Shown here: positions 1 through 8,025 of the stretch, piece after piece
How the letters are laid out: each line of letters begins with the position of its first letter
Position numbering within the stretch: position 1 is the stretch's first letter
From: an uncultured Acetatifactor sp.
GTDB lineage: Bacteria > Bacillota > Clostridia > Lachnospirales > Lachnospiraceae
Direction: 5' to 3'
Length of the DNA: 64,000 nt
Assembly: GCA_910588225.1 (NCBI GenBank)
Contig: CAJUQT010000003.1
Coordinates: 74,531 to 138,530 of the forward strand
Made by a program: the position numbers and the translations under genes
Notes under the pieces: model-generated
Told to the model about the DNA's origin: nothing
Database searches by the model: none
What the model saw: only the letters and a program-made list of their open reading frames with translations

Positions 1-439
1 TCATTCCCGGCAGTGCAGCCGAACAAAAACTGACAAACAGACTTACCGGAAGGGCGGAAACAAGGTTTGCCTTCACCAGGGGAACCATACACCACGCCCA
101 CAGCATACTGGCAATCCGATAACCATGTACCCAATCCTGTGTTTCCGGGGATATGAAAAATACATTCGGCGACAGGAAGGGAACGCAAAAAAAGAGCATG
201 CCGAAGAGAGCGAACCATAAGGGCAAAGTGCAGCGGAGTACATGATTTATAAAAAGCGATATCGCAGTAAAGACACTGCCCATGACAGACACAAAAGCCA
301 GATAAGTCTGAATGGTGGTTTTGCTCCAGGCCGTTTCCTTTAGTTTGTCCAATATTTCGGGAAGCGTCCGGGGAGAATCATTCCAGATAATTTTCATCAC
401 CTGCCACTCCGATTCCGAAATGGAAATCTGCTGTTCCAT
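1..439 (-). CDS. BlaI-type HTH fused to M56/BlaR1-like membrane segment (partial, runs off window)
   Basis: The ATG at 439 follows GGAGG at 446-450, and the frame stays open to the window edge (146 codons visible). Residues 1-47 look like the start of a BlaI/MecI penicillinase-repressor winged helix (ISESEWQVMKIIW, then SKTTIQTYL). A normal BlaI would continue for about 75 more residues. Instead, from residue 48 (AFVSVMGS) the sequence turns into hydrophobic helices like the first membrane segments of M56/BlaR1 peptidases. In the family, blaI and blaR are separate adjacent genes with repressor first, so I infer an in-frame deletion joined the two. The C-terminal protease part lies outside the window. 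An operator-like inverted repeat sits just upstream. Confidence 0.6.
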   Translation of the reverse strand, partial: MEQQISISESEWQVMKIIWNDSPRTLPEILDKLKETAWSKTTIQTYLAFVSVMGSVFTAISLFINHVLRCTLPLWFALFGMLFFCVPFLSPNVFFISPETQDWVHGYRIASMLWAWCMVPLVKANLVSALPVSLFVSFCSAALPGM

Positions 440-460
440 GATGTACCTCCATTGATTGTA

Positions 461-493
461 TGTAGTTTTATTTAATCTGCCATTAAAACTACA
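461..493. promoter_or_regulatory. Inverted repeat, candidate BlaI-type operator
   Basis: TGTAGTTTTA (461-470) and TAAAACTACA (484-493) form a perfect 10-bp inverted repeat with a 13-bp spacer, just upstream of the BlaI-like start. BlaI/MecI operators carry TACA/TGTA cores, which both arms contain. A minus-strand TACAAT (-10-like) lies next to it, so a bound repressor would cover the promoter. The assignment to BlaI is inference. Confidence 0.5.
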
Positions 494-498
494 TGGTG

Positions 499-531
499 TC
501 AACCATTGCCGGAACAAAAGAAAATGGTTGA
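499..531. repeat. Short inverted repeat
   Basis: TCAACCATT (499-507) and AATGGTTGA (523-531) are perfect 9-bp arms around a 15-bp loop in the divergent intergenic region. No T-run follows, so it is not an obvious terminator. It could be a second regulator site between the BlaI-like gene and the DUF4272 gene. Confidence 0.4.
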
Positions 532-558
532 ACCCTGCTCCGGAACACCCATATATGG

Positions 559-587
559 TGGAAAAAAGGATGGGGATATGGTATAAT
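559..587 (+). promoter_or_regulatory. Probable sigma-A promoter for the DUF4272 gene
   Basis: An extended -10, TGGTATAAT, ends at 587 (TATAAT 582-587). A weak -35 (TGGAAA, 559-564) lies 17 bp upstream. The start codon is about 175 bp downstream; the leader shows no clear structure. Confidence 0.45.
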
Positions 588-761
588 GATTCTGCTGACG
601 CAGAATTCAAGCCAGCTGACGCTGTCTTGCCATTGCGCTGCGATGCATTATACCGGATCCCATGGCTTGCCCATCAAATGTCTCCTTCGGAGCCGCTTGA
701 TGGTCTGCGCGCATGGTACAATAGGGTTGACTTCAAATGATTTGTACGAGGAGGATTGGTT

Positions 762-2012
762 GTGGGATTGTTGGACAAGTTTAAGAAAAACGCGGTTCCG
801 GAGCGGGTGAACGGGGCGGCCATGCTTTTCTGCCCGTTGCCGGACTGCAGAAAAGTTCTGGAGCAGATAGAAGAGTTGTTTCATATGGAGCATGTAAATG
901 AGGGGAACAATATCACCCTGCGCCAGGGGGATATGGAAATCGTTTTCGTGGCCGTTTCCCCGGAAGAGGAGGGCGAGAATGGCCGGTATGCCAGGGAGCA
1001 GCTCCAGGGGGCGGCGGGTTACGTCTATCAAAATGAGACCCCCCTGTTGGAAATCAAGCGCAGCCTGTTCTATCATCTGCGCCAGTGCAAATGCCTGGTT
1101 CAGATTGGGTATTCCTTTGACAGCGCCGGTCCAGGGGAGACAAAGAGCAAGGAGAAGCAGATTATGGCGCCCATTCTCACCGTCACGGAAACGCTTCAGG
1201 GGGTTGTCACCCTCGGAAACAGCATGGCCATGTTAAACGGCAGGGGGCAGGTGATTCTGGACAAGGCGGGCAAAAGCCAACTGGAGGATTATATGCCGTC
1301 AGAGCTTTCCCTGCCGGAGGACTGGGCCAGGGACGCGCCCCCGGAGAGCCTGGAGCGGCGGAACCGGTCCATGGAGCTGCTGCGGGAGAAGGGCATCTAC
1401 GTCACTCCCTGGCTTCCCCTGCTGTGGGAAAAGGCAGAGGAACCGGGCCGCAGGGTGGAGGAGGTCTGCGCCCGGGCTGCGGCGCTGCTGATTGTGGCGC
1501 TGTACTCCGAATGCCGGGTGGGAGAACATATGTCCTATGAAGATGCCCGGAAATTTGTTGACCCCATCCTTGCAGATTACGGGGCGGAAGGGTATTTTTC
1601 CCCGGAGGAAAAGAACTACCTGGACAATCCGGATTCCACGGAAAAGGAGCAAATCCAGTTTGCCTGGCAGTACGAGAATCTGTGGGTGATGGAGTGGGCA
1701 CTGGGTCTGACCGACGATCTGTTCTGGCCTGACCGCATCTGCGATGTGCCCGCTTCGGTCAGGCTGATGCAAAACCATCCCACCATGGAGGCACTGCTGG
1801 CAGCGGCAAAGCTGCGCCCCCGGAAGGAGCTGTTGGAGCAGGCCGATCTGATTTACCGCCTTCACTGGGCCTGTGTGGACGCCCGGGTGATGGGGATGCC
1901 CGCGCCCCGGAATGTGGATGCGGGGGTGGTCATGGAGCGCCACCGTTCCCTGTTCTGGCTTGCAGGCTGCGACGACATGTGTGACTGGGACGAGGTGGAC
2001 CTGTCCACCTGA
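762..2012 (+). CDS. DUF4272 domain protein
   Basis: The protein has 416 residues from GTG 762, chosen because GAGGAGG (748-754) lies 7 bp upstream; an in-frame TTG at 756 would sit too close to that site. The C-terminal 240 residues match DUF4272 in style: RSMELLREKGIYVTPWLP, a CARAAALLIVALY helix, then WVMEWALGLTDDLFWP and a final RHRSLFWLAGC-like segment. No signal peptide or membrane helix is seen, so it is probably cytosolic. The biochemical role of DUF4272 is unknown; relatives occur near polymorphic-toxin immunity genes, but nothing here shows a toxin. It converges on the ABC exporter genes downstream. Confidence 0.75.
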   Translation: MGLLDKFKKNAVPERVNGAAMLFCPLPDCRKVLEQIEELFHMEHVNEGNNITLRQGDMEIVFVAVSPEEEGENGRYAREQLQGAAGYVYQNETPLLEIKRSLFYHLRQCKCLVQIGYSFDSAGPGETKSKEKQIMAPILTVTETLQGVVTLGNSMAMLNGRGQVILDKAGKSQLEDYMPSELSLPEDWARDAPPESLERRNRSMELLREKGIYVTPWLPLLWEKAEEPGRRVEEVCARAAALLIVALYSECRVGEHMSYEDARKFVDPILADYGAEGYFSPEEKNYLDNPDSTEKEQIQFAWQYENLWVMEWALGLTDDLFWPDRICDVPASVRLMQNHPTMEALLAAAKLRPRKELLEQADLIYRLHWACVDARVMGMPAPRNVDAGVVMERHRSLFWLAGCDDMCDWDEVDLST

Positions 2013-2054
2013 AAGCCTGCAGGGGGGCAGCGGCATCCGCACCGGCTGTCCCGC

Positions 2055-2765
2055 CTATGCTTTGCGCAGATACCCCTTTAGCAGAACGCAGATCCACAGA
2101 GCGGATAAAACCAATGCGGGCAGCATGAAAAGGGGGCTGTCCTGCAGAACTGCCTTTCCGATCCAGAAAGCGGGCAGGGGGGATAGGAAATACTGCAGAT
2201 TTGAGCGGAGGAAAAACGGGATAGCCGCGCCGAAAATCGTCAGCATAGATAACTTTGCCGCTGCCATACCCTCCAGTTTGTTGGATGAAATGGTTATTAC
2301 AAGCAGGGCCACAATCATCCCCTGTAAGGCGCCCCCTGCTGCCAATAGGAAAAGGATAAGGGGAGAAAGGGCCGTCAGTTTAAAAACCGGCAGCAGAAGG
2401 CAGGTTGCAAAAAATGCGGCTGCGGAGGGAAGCCCAAACCGGGCAGCCAGGTAGCCTGTTTTGGTCAGAGGCGTGACAAAGAGATAAACGGCCGTCTTTT
2501 CATCCGCTTCCTCCAAAGACACCATGGCCGAAACAAAGCAGAACAAAGCGGGAGAGAGCACGGCAAACAGGATGTCCATCAACTTGTAATAGGGAGATAG
2601 AATTGCCTCTCTGTGAAAACCCTCTGTCAAAAGAGATTCCAGAAAAGGGATGGCAAACCGAAAGAAGAAGCCTGCGGGAATTGGCGCAAGGCAGCATACA
2701 AACAGCATCATGTCCCGCCGCAGGAGCATTGTCATTTGAAAAAAGCTTGCTCGGATTGCTTTCAT
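2055..2765 (-). CDS. ABC-2 type permease subunit
   Basis: The product has 236 residues starting MKAIRASFFQMTMLLRRD, with about six hydrophobic segments and no catalytic motifs. The start ATG 2765 overlaps the stop of the upstream permease by ATGA (2762-2765), which shows translational coupling. It is the third gene of an ATPase-permease-permease operon and would form half of a heterodimeric membrane channel with the preceding subunit. The transported compound cannot be read from sequence; the layout resembles drug or peptide exporters under TetR control. Confidence 0.75.
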   Translation of the reverse strand: MKAIRASFFQMTMLLRRDMMLFVCCLAPIPAGFFFRFAIPFLESLLTEGFHREAILSPYYKLMDILFAVLSPALFCFVSAMVSLEEADEKTAVYLFVTPLTKTGYLAARFGLPSAAAFFATCLLLPVFKLTALSPLILFLLAAGGALQGMIVALLVITISSNKLEGMAAAKLSMLTIFGAAIPFFLRSNLQYFLSPLPAFWIGKAVLQDSPLFMLPALVLSALWICVLLKGYLRKA

Positions 2766-3442
2766 AGGTTGGCACCTCCCATGCTGTCCCACATTTTCAG
2801 GACACGGTATTCTGAAAACACAAATAAAACTGCTGCCGCTGCCATTACACTGAAAATACCGATTGCAGATACGGAATGCCCGGAAATCATATCCATACAG
2901 ACATTCATGGGATAATACCGCAGCCATGCAGGCGTTACCTGAAATAAATGTAAAATTGCAGGAACAAAACAGACAATTTCCACCGGCACGGTCCGCAGGA
3001 TAAACTGATTCAGGCTTGCCGTTTTTGCGGCGGCAATGATTCCGCACAAGGTAAACAGCACACTGGACAGAAAGGTGCCCAACAGTGCAGGGCGGAAATG
3101 CTCCGCGCCAGCGGCTGACAGTAAAACCGCTGCCACAACAAGGGAAACAGCTGACAGGGAAGCGGTTTTTGCAAGGATGTATTCCGCTGCCCGGACAGGG
3201 GAAACGGCAAGGGCGCAGATGGTATGCTGGCTTTTTTCCAAGAGGACAATGGCGCCCATGAAGAACAAACCCATGGATGCCGGATCGGAGAAAATCAAAA
3301 TTGCCGCGGCGTTTTCTGTCCAGTTCCGGGGGAGGGCATGGAGAATAGCTACATAAAGGACAGTCAGCACCGCATATAAAAAGTAAAAACCGTATTTCGC
3401 CTGAAAACGCATGTCCATGAAAAACAAATGTTTCAACTTCAT
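2762..3442 (-). CDS. ABC-2 type permease subunit (fluoroquinolone-exporter-like)
   Basis: The product has 226 residues and six hydrophobic stretches. It opens with MKLKHLFFMDMRFQAKYGFY, a style seen in fluoroquinolone/multidrug ABC exporter permeases. ATG 3442 overlaps the ATPase stop by ATGA (3439-3442), and its own stop overlaps the next permease the same way, so the three genes are tightly coupled. It likely pairs with the 236-residue permease in the membrane. Confidence 0.75.
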   Translation of the reverse strand: MKLKHLFFMDMRFQAKYGFYFLYAVLTVLYVAILHALPRNWTENAAAILIFSDPASMGLFFMGAIVLLEKSQHTICALAVSPVRAAEYILAKTASLSAVSLVVAAVLLSAAGAEHFRPALLGTFLSSVLFTLCGIIAAAKTASLNQFILRTVPVEIVCFVPAILHLFQVTPAWLRYYPMNVCMDMISGHSVSAIGIFSVMAAAAVLFVFSEYRVLKMWDSMGGANL

Positions 3443-4284
3443 AACAGGGTCCTCCCGGTAACATCCATAAAAATATCATTTAAGTTGGGCTCGCTGCTGT
3501 GAATGGACTGCAGGCGGTTTTCGGCCATCAGACGTTTCAGCTGCGCATCGGAGGAGATTTGTTCCAGAGGGCAGCTCGCCCTGTGCTCCCCATTTTCAAA
3601 CCATGTATAAGTTACGGAAGCCGCGCCTTTGGACATAATCAGATTGCGGGGACTGTCCAGTGCGCATATTCTGCCGTTTACAATAAAGGCAACCCTGTCG
3701 CAAAGTTCGGCGGCATCCTGCATATTGTGCGTTGTCAGAAGAATGGTCTTTCCTTTTGCCTTTTCGTCTAAAATCATATCTTTCACCAAACGGCTGTTTG
3801 TGGGATCAAGCCCGCTGGTGGGCTCGTCCAGGCAGAGCAAAAGAGGGTCATGCAGCAGGGCCTTTATCAGGTTTAAACGGGATTTCATCCCCTTTGAATA
3901 AGCGGCCACACGCTTATCTGCGTCTTGTTCCAACCCTGCCATTTTCAAAAGCCGGTCTATGGGACGGGGCTTTTTTTCGTAGAGGGAAGCGAAAAACTGC
4001 AGATTCTCTCTTGCGGTGAGTTTTTCGTACATTGTTGAAAATTCAAAATCAACACCGATGTTTTCATAGAAATGCCTTGTTCGGTTTTTGCACTCCATAC
4101 CATTTACCTGGCAGGAGCCCTGATATGTCCGCAGCATTCCCATCAGAATTTTCTGCAGGGTGCTTTTGCCTGCCCCGGAGGGACCTAAAAAGCCAAAGAT
4201 TTCCCCCTTTGAAACGGAAAAATTCATGTCGGAAATAAAAGGGCTTTTCGTGTAACTGAATGAAAGATTCTGTACCGTAATCAT
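3439..4284 (-). CDS. ABC exporter ATP-binding protein
   Basis: The protein has 281 residues from ATG 4284, which follows GGAGG by 5 bp; a longer frame to 4314 has no ribosome site. It has Walker A GPSGAGKST (residues 34-42), a signature region AYSKGMKSRLNL in place of LSGG, Walker B LLLCLDEPTSGLDP, and the switch histidine in LLTTHNMQDA. It energises the two permeases encoded downstream. A palindrome matching the one in front of the tetR-type gene lies 19-42 bp upstream, so the operon is probably repressed by that regulator. Confidence 0.88.
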   Translation of the reverse strand: MITVQNLSFSYTKSPFISDMNFSVSKGEIFGFLGPSGAGKSTLQKILMGMLRTYQGSCQVNGMECKNRTRHFYENIGVDFEFSTMYEKLTARENLQFFASLYEKKPRPIDRLLKMAGLEQDADKRVAAYSKGMKSRLNLIKALLHDPLLLCLDEPTSGLDPTNSRLVKDMILDEKAKGKTILLTTHNMQDAAELCDRVAFIVNGRICALDSPRNLIMSKGAASVTYTWFENGEHRASCPLEQISSDAQLKRLMAENRLQSIHSSEPNLNDIFMDVTGRTLL

Positions 4285-4302
4285 ATTTACCTCCACACTG
4301 TT

Positions 4303-4326
4303 TGACTGAATCAAAATAAATAGTCA
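4303..4326. promoter_or_regulatory. TetR-type operator in front of the ABC operon
   Basis: TGACT (4303-4307) and AGTCA (4322-4326) form a 24-bp palindrome with 14 bp between arms; TTGACT/AGTCAA extends it by one pair. The same arms, spacing and left flank (CTGTTTGACT) recur at 4971-4994 before the TetR gene. Two matching sites at the only two promoters of this cluster strongly suggest one regulator. Confidence 0.75.
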
Positions 4327-4341
4327 ATAAAAAGCCTGTTA

Positions 4342-4368
4342 TAAGTCCGCCTGACAGACGGACTTTTT
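4342..4368. terminator. Hairpin after the TetR-type gene
   Basis: AGTCCGCC and GGTCTGT-side arms around 4343-4363 form an 8-bp stem (AGTCCG...CGGACT with a G-U pair) with a 5-nt loop. On the plus strand TTTTT follows directly; on the minus strand it lies immediately after the TetR stop codon. It probably separates tetR from ABC transcription. Confidence 0.55.
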
Positions 4369-4954
4369 AAAGAATCTGTGTCACAATACCATAAATCAGG
4401 GCATACAGCGCTTTGTCATACTGTTCGCCGATCTCTGCTTTATGCAGCGTTGCAAAGTAAACCGCGTGAAAGGCCGCGCTGATAACCTTTGTGTCCGTTT
4501 CTTTTTTAAAAGGAAACAGGGCCAGCATTTTTTCGATCGTCAGGGTATCTTCCTGAAAATGCGCCTCCACAATTTCCCGGGGCAGCTTACGCACAAGCAG
4601 TTCCACATCGCCTGCATCAATCAGTTTCAAAATCAGCATTTCCTCTGTCTTCTTATAAAATGCAAAGATCACATCGGTCAGCTTCTCCGCGGAAAGCGCC
4701 GCGCCTGCAATGCCGGAAAGGGCCTGGTACAGCTCACGATTGACACATTCCTGCTGTTCCTGAATCACTTCAAACAGCAGCAATTCTTTGGATGGATAAA
4801 AGAGATAGAAAGTTCCTTTGGGTATGTTGACCCGTCTCACGATTTCATCCACCGTAGTGCGGCGGACACCGTAACTTGCCAGGCATTTTGCCGCTTCTTC
4901 CTTCAACCGATTTCTGATATATTCCCGTTCCTGTTCCGAATAGCTTTTTGGCAC
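4367..4954 (-). CDS. TetR/AcrR family transcriptional repressor
   Basis: The protein has 195 residues. The N-terminal helix-turn-helix reads YGVRRTTVDEIVRRVNIPKG then TFYLFYPSKELLLFEV, the classic TetR pattern; the C-terminal ligand domain is family-typical in length but of unknown ligand. It starts at GTG 4954 with AGGAGG 8 bp upstream. It is transcribed ahead of the ABC exporter on the same strand, and a palindrome overlaps its own promoter. I infer autorepression and repression of the exporter, relieved by an exported compound. Confidence 0.85.
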   Translation of the reverse strand: MPKSYSEQEREYIRNRLKEEAAKCLASYGVRRTTVDEIVRRVNIPKGTFYLFYPSKELLLFEVIQEQQECVNRELYQALSGIAGAALSAEKLTDVIFAFYKKTEEMLILKLIDAGDVELLVRKLPREIVEAHFQEDTLTIEKMLALFPFKKETDTKVISAAFHAVYFATLHKAEIGEQYDKALYALIYGIVTQIL

Positions 4955-4970
4955 GTCAATGCCTCCTGTT

Positions 4971-5022
4971 TGACTAAAACTGTTTGCATAGTCATTATAT
5001 GAGGCAAGTAAGATTTTGTCAA
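4971..5022 (-). promoter_or_regulatory. Consensus promoter with overlapping operator for the TetR gene
   Basis: On the minus strand TTGACA (5017-5022) and TATAAT (4994-4999) are separated by exactly 17 bp, a perfect sigma-A promoter. The 24-bp palindrome TGACT-N14-AGTCA (4971-4994) begins at the -10 and covers the transcription start, a natural place for repression. Confidence 0.8.
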
Positions 5023-5054
5023 GAGGCTTGATGAGTTCTTTTCAGATTCTGTGG

Positions 5055-5211
5055 TAACAGTTCGTAACAGTTCGGAGAGCTCCCGCCGCATATCTTTTTG
5101 CCTGGGAGGGAAAACGGTTCCCTGACGATGCTGAACTGTGATTACTGTTCACAGGTACCTTCGCGAGTTGTTTTGCGTGCATCTGTAACTATGGACGCAG
5201 TGAACAATAAT
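5055..5211. repeat. Intergenic TAACAGTTC repeats and nested hairpin
   Basis: TAACAGTTCG occurs twice head to tail (5055-5074). Further on, ATTACTGTTCAC (5141-5152) pairs with GTGAACAATAAT (5200-5211) with one mismatch, and TGCGT/ACGCA nests inside. Similar TAACAGTTC hairpins occur near 23.9 kb and 63.8 kb. No gene is apparent in the 4955-5401 interval; a weak extended -10 (TATGGTATCAT) near 5254-5264 may serve the next gene. Confidence 0.45.
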
Positions 5212-5401
5212 GCGGGCCCGGAGCGCAACAAAAGGATGGAAATAAACGGTGAGATATGGTATCATGGTGGTATAGAAAAGGCGGGATAAGGGGCTGTGGC
5301 ATTCAGAAATTCCACTTCAAAAATCAGGCATATTTATACCTGGTGCTCCTGAATGGGGCAGCCCCTTCCGGCAGAAGACAAAGGAACAGGAGAGACAGCG
5401 G

Positions 5402-6952
5402 ATGCGTAAGACGAAAAATGAGTTGTACCGGACCCTGGACGGGGCGGAGCCGGAAGGGGAACGGTATTCGGAGCTGTTGGAACAGTGCCGGATTTGGAAT
5501 GAGCGGGATGAATATCAGAAGATCATCGACGCATTGGAAGCCATCCCGGATCAGGCGCGCACCCCGGAGACGGACAGCGAGCTGGCGCGGGCGTACAACA
5601 ATCTGGCGGATCCGGGGGAACCCCGGGGCATTTCCATGATCAGGCGCGCCCTTGCCCTGCTGAAACCCCACGAGGCATATTTTGAAGGGGATCATGTGTG
5701 GAATTTCCGCATGGGCTATTCCTATTACCACCTGGACCAGGAGGGCCGGGGGCTGTTCTATTTCCGCAGAGCGTTGGAGGCCCTTCCCGGGGATAAGGAC
5801 ACGGAGGAGCTTATCGGCTGCTGTGAGGACCGCATCACCCTGCCCCGTTTCAGGGAAAATTTCCGGGAGCGGACACAAAAAACATGGGCGGCCTTTGCGG
5901 AGCAGGAGGCGGAACTGCGCCGTTTTATGGAAGAAGACAGGAACCATGAACGGGGGGAAGAACTCACCGGGAAGTGCGAACAGATTCTGAACCTGGCCTT
6001 TGAGGATATTTCCTTTGAGATGGGCTTCAACGGCCGGAAACCGGAATTGATTCTCACTCCGGAGGGAGATAAGGTCAAACTCTTTGAACTGGTTTATTTT
6101 CAAAAGCATGCGCCTGCAGAGGTACTGGAGCACTGGAATATCCTGGTGGGCCGTCAGCCTGCGGCGAACATGGGCCTGCGCTCCGGCGAATGGGAGATTT
6201 CCGGGGATGATGTGCGGATCCGGTTGGAACAGACAGGGGAGAAAAGCTTTGCCCTCTTTGCATACTGCGAAAAGCTGCTGCCCCTGCTTCCGGAGGAGGA
6301 AGGCAGGGCATGGTGGCTGCTTACCACCCTCACCGATCAGGTATTGGGCGAGATTCCCCATATGAGATACATAGACGCCTTCCATGTGCTTCACGAACCC
6401 GGGGAGGAACCCTGCATTCTCCTGACGGAACTGCCCGGGAAGCTCCAGGACATGGGACTGGACCTTTCGTCTGACCCGGAGGCTTATCTGGAGGGCAGCT
6501 ACACCGGGTATCGCATGGAACCCAATGAAGACCCGAATGGGGACTGGCGACTGGATGTCATAGCCGGTTCCACCAACTGCACGGCTCTGGTGAGCGAATA
6601 TCTGAACAATGAGAACGGGTATATGGACGCGCTTCACGCAGACGGCGCTGCGGCGGGGTTTTTCTGTTATCCCCTGGAGGGTTTTACCGGCGAAAACCGC
6701 AGTCAGCAGATTTTTGACTTTCGGGACAAACTGGAGGCAGCGTTGAGGGAAGGCAGCGGCGGGGACTGCGTCACACTGACCGGCGGGGCCACCGGTATTT
6801 ACTGCGGCTATGTGGACTTTATTGCATGGGACCTGCTTACCGTCTTAATCCAGGCCAGGGCCTTCTTTGAGAACATCCATATCCCCTGGGCGGATTTCCA
6901 TGTGTTCCGCCGGGATGCGGGGACGGTGGCCCTGAAAGCCCGGAAAGAATAG
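5402..6952 (+). CDS. TPR-type helical repeat protein of unknown function
   Basis: The protein has 516 residues, with AGGAG 9 bp before ATG 5402. Residues 1-140 hold degenerate tetratricopeptide-like helices (SELARAYNNLADPGEPRG, RMGYSYYHLDQEGRGLFYF, FRRALEALPGDKDTEELIG). The acidic, tryptophan-rich remainder has no motif I recognise. There is no signal peptide. It shares GC-rich codon use with the SUMF1-like gene 25 bp downstream, and the two are probably co-transcribed. I know of no assigned activity. Confidence 0.65.
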   Translation: MRKTKNELYRTLDGAEPEGERYSELLEQCRIWNERDEYQKIIDALEAIPDQARTPETDSELARAYNNLADPGEPRGISMIRRALALLKPHEAYFEGDHVWNFRMGYSYYHLDQEGRGLFYFRRALEALPGDKDTEELIGCCEDRITLPRFRENFRERTQKTWAAFAEQEAELRRFMEEDRNHERGEELTGKCEQILNLAFEDISFEMGFNGRKPELILTPEGDKVKLFELVYFQKHAPAEVLEHWNILVGRQPAANMGLRSGEWEISGDDVRIRLEQTGEKSFALFAYCEKLLPLLPEEEGRAWWLLTTLTDQVLGEIPHMRYIDAFHVLHEPGEEPCILLTELPGKLQDMGLDLSSDPEAYLEGSYTGYRMEPNEDPNGDWRLDVIAGSTNCTALVSEYLNNENGYMDALHADGAAAGFFCYPLEGFTGENRSQQIFDFRDKLEAALREGSGGDCVTLTGGATGIYCGYVDFIAWDLLTVLIQARAFFENIHIPWADFHVFRRDAGTVALKARKE

Positions 6953-6977
6953 GATAAAAGAAAAGAGGAAGCATGAA

Positions 6978-7943
6978 ATGAACAATCAATTACTCCGCCC
7001 ATATTTTGAAAAACTCACCGAAGGGGATAAAACGGCTCTTATGCAGGAGATGGCAGATCGCTACGGGCTGCAGTTCAAGGGGCTGCAGAGGTTCTGCCGT
7101 TGGGGCCGCAGCTGCACCACCGGCGTCTTTGAAAAAGGCGGCAGGGAGTTTGTATTTGTCCCCGGAGACACCGTCACCATCGGTTGGGAGCGCTTTGAAA
7201 CGGGATTGGACGAAGAGAATCTGGAAGAACTGTACGATGTATTTGAAGAATATGAATATAAGGGGACTCCGGAGGAATTCATTGGGGAGGATATGGCTCC
7301 GGTCCGGCAGGTTACGGTTGCGCCTATGCTGGCAGGGCGGAAACTGGAAGAGATCGGATGGGAGCCGGTGAGTTTCCAGGATCCCCGGCTGTTGGAACAT
7401 CCGGACTGGCTGCAGGCGTTTCAGGAGCATCAGCGCGCCGGAATGCGGGGGCTTAATCTGGCAGGCTGCGCCCGGTTTCATTGCACAGACGGCCGGTGGG
7501 AGGCATTTCTCTATCATGATGTGACCTACGATGAACTGAAAGAACTGCTGAACAGACAGGGCTTTTCCCTTCCCACGGCGGATGAATGGGCCTATCTCTG
7601 CGGCGGCGGATGCCGTACCCTGTTTCCCTGGGGGGACGGTTTGAAAAGCGATATGCATCTTTATCATTTCAGCGAGGCGGAGGATGCAGGCAGGCCCTAT
7701 GACATGGAGGAGCCGAACTTCTTCGGGCTGTCCATTGCCTATGACCCTTACAAACAGGAATTGGTGGAGGCGGATGCCGCTGCAACCTGCGGCGGGGACG
7801 GCGGCTGCTGTATCTGCGGCGGCGAGGGTCCTCTGCTGGGTTATCTGCCCTGCTCTCCCCACAGGAAGCCGGAAATACAGGAGGACGACGTGTTGGATAA
7901 TGATTTTCATTTTTGCCGTCCGATTATACGGGTTTGGCAATAA
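6978..7943 (+). CDS. SUMF1/FGE-like domain protein
   Basis: The protein has 321 residues. The middle and C-terminal parts carry hallmarks of the formylglycine-generating-enzyme/SUMF1 fold: FVFVPGDTVTIGWERF, then LPTADEWAYLCGGG and TLFPWGDGL, and a closing CRPIIRVWQ. True sulfatase activators use two active-site cysteines in a fixed C-terminal motif; I see a different cysteine-rich stretch (GGDGGCCICGGEG), so enzymatic FGE activity is doubtful and a binding role is as likely. It follows the TPR gene by 25 bp. Confidence 0.7.
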   Translation: MNNQLLRPYFEKLTEGDKTALMQEMADRYGLQFKGLQRFCRWGRSCTTGVFEKGGREFVFVPGDTVTIGWERFETGLDEENLEELYDVFEEYEYKGTPEEFIGEDMAPVRQVTVAPMLAGRKLEEIGWEPVSFQDPRLLEHPDWLQAFQEHQRAGMRGLNLAGCARFHCTDGRWEAFLYHDVTYDELKELLNRQGFSLPTADEWAYLCGGGCRTLFPWGDGLKSDMHLYHFSEAEDAGRPYDMEEPNFFGLSIAYDPYKQELVEADAAATCGGDGGCCICGGEGPLLGYLPCSPHRKPEIQEDDVLDNDFHFCRPIIRVWQ

Positions 7944-8025
7944 GCTGTTCCGGATACTAAAAAGATACCAGCAGCACCCATGTTGGATATATCATGATGA
8001 ACTGACATACACGGGAGGAAATACT

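Noticed and set aside
456..740. 94-codon ORF in the first intergenic region
   Set aside because: No ribosome site, covers two inverted repeats and a promoter, and has no recognisable protein pattern.
2055..3479. Single 474-codon reading frame across both ABC permeases
   Set aside because: Its first half is out of frame with the real permease at 2762-3442; the true genes are two, joined by an ATGA overlap at 2762-2765.
5098..5289. 63-codon ORF upstream of the TPR gene
   Set aside because: It runs through the nested inverted repeats, lacks a ribosome site and shows no protein-like pattern.
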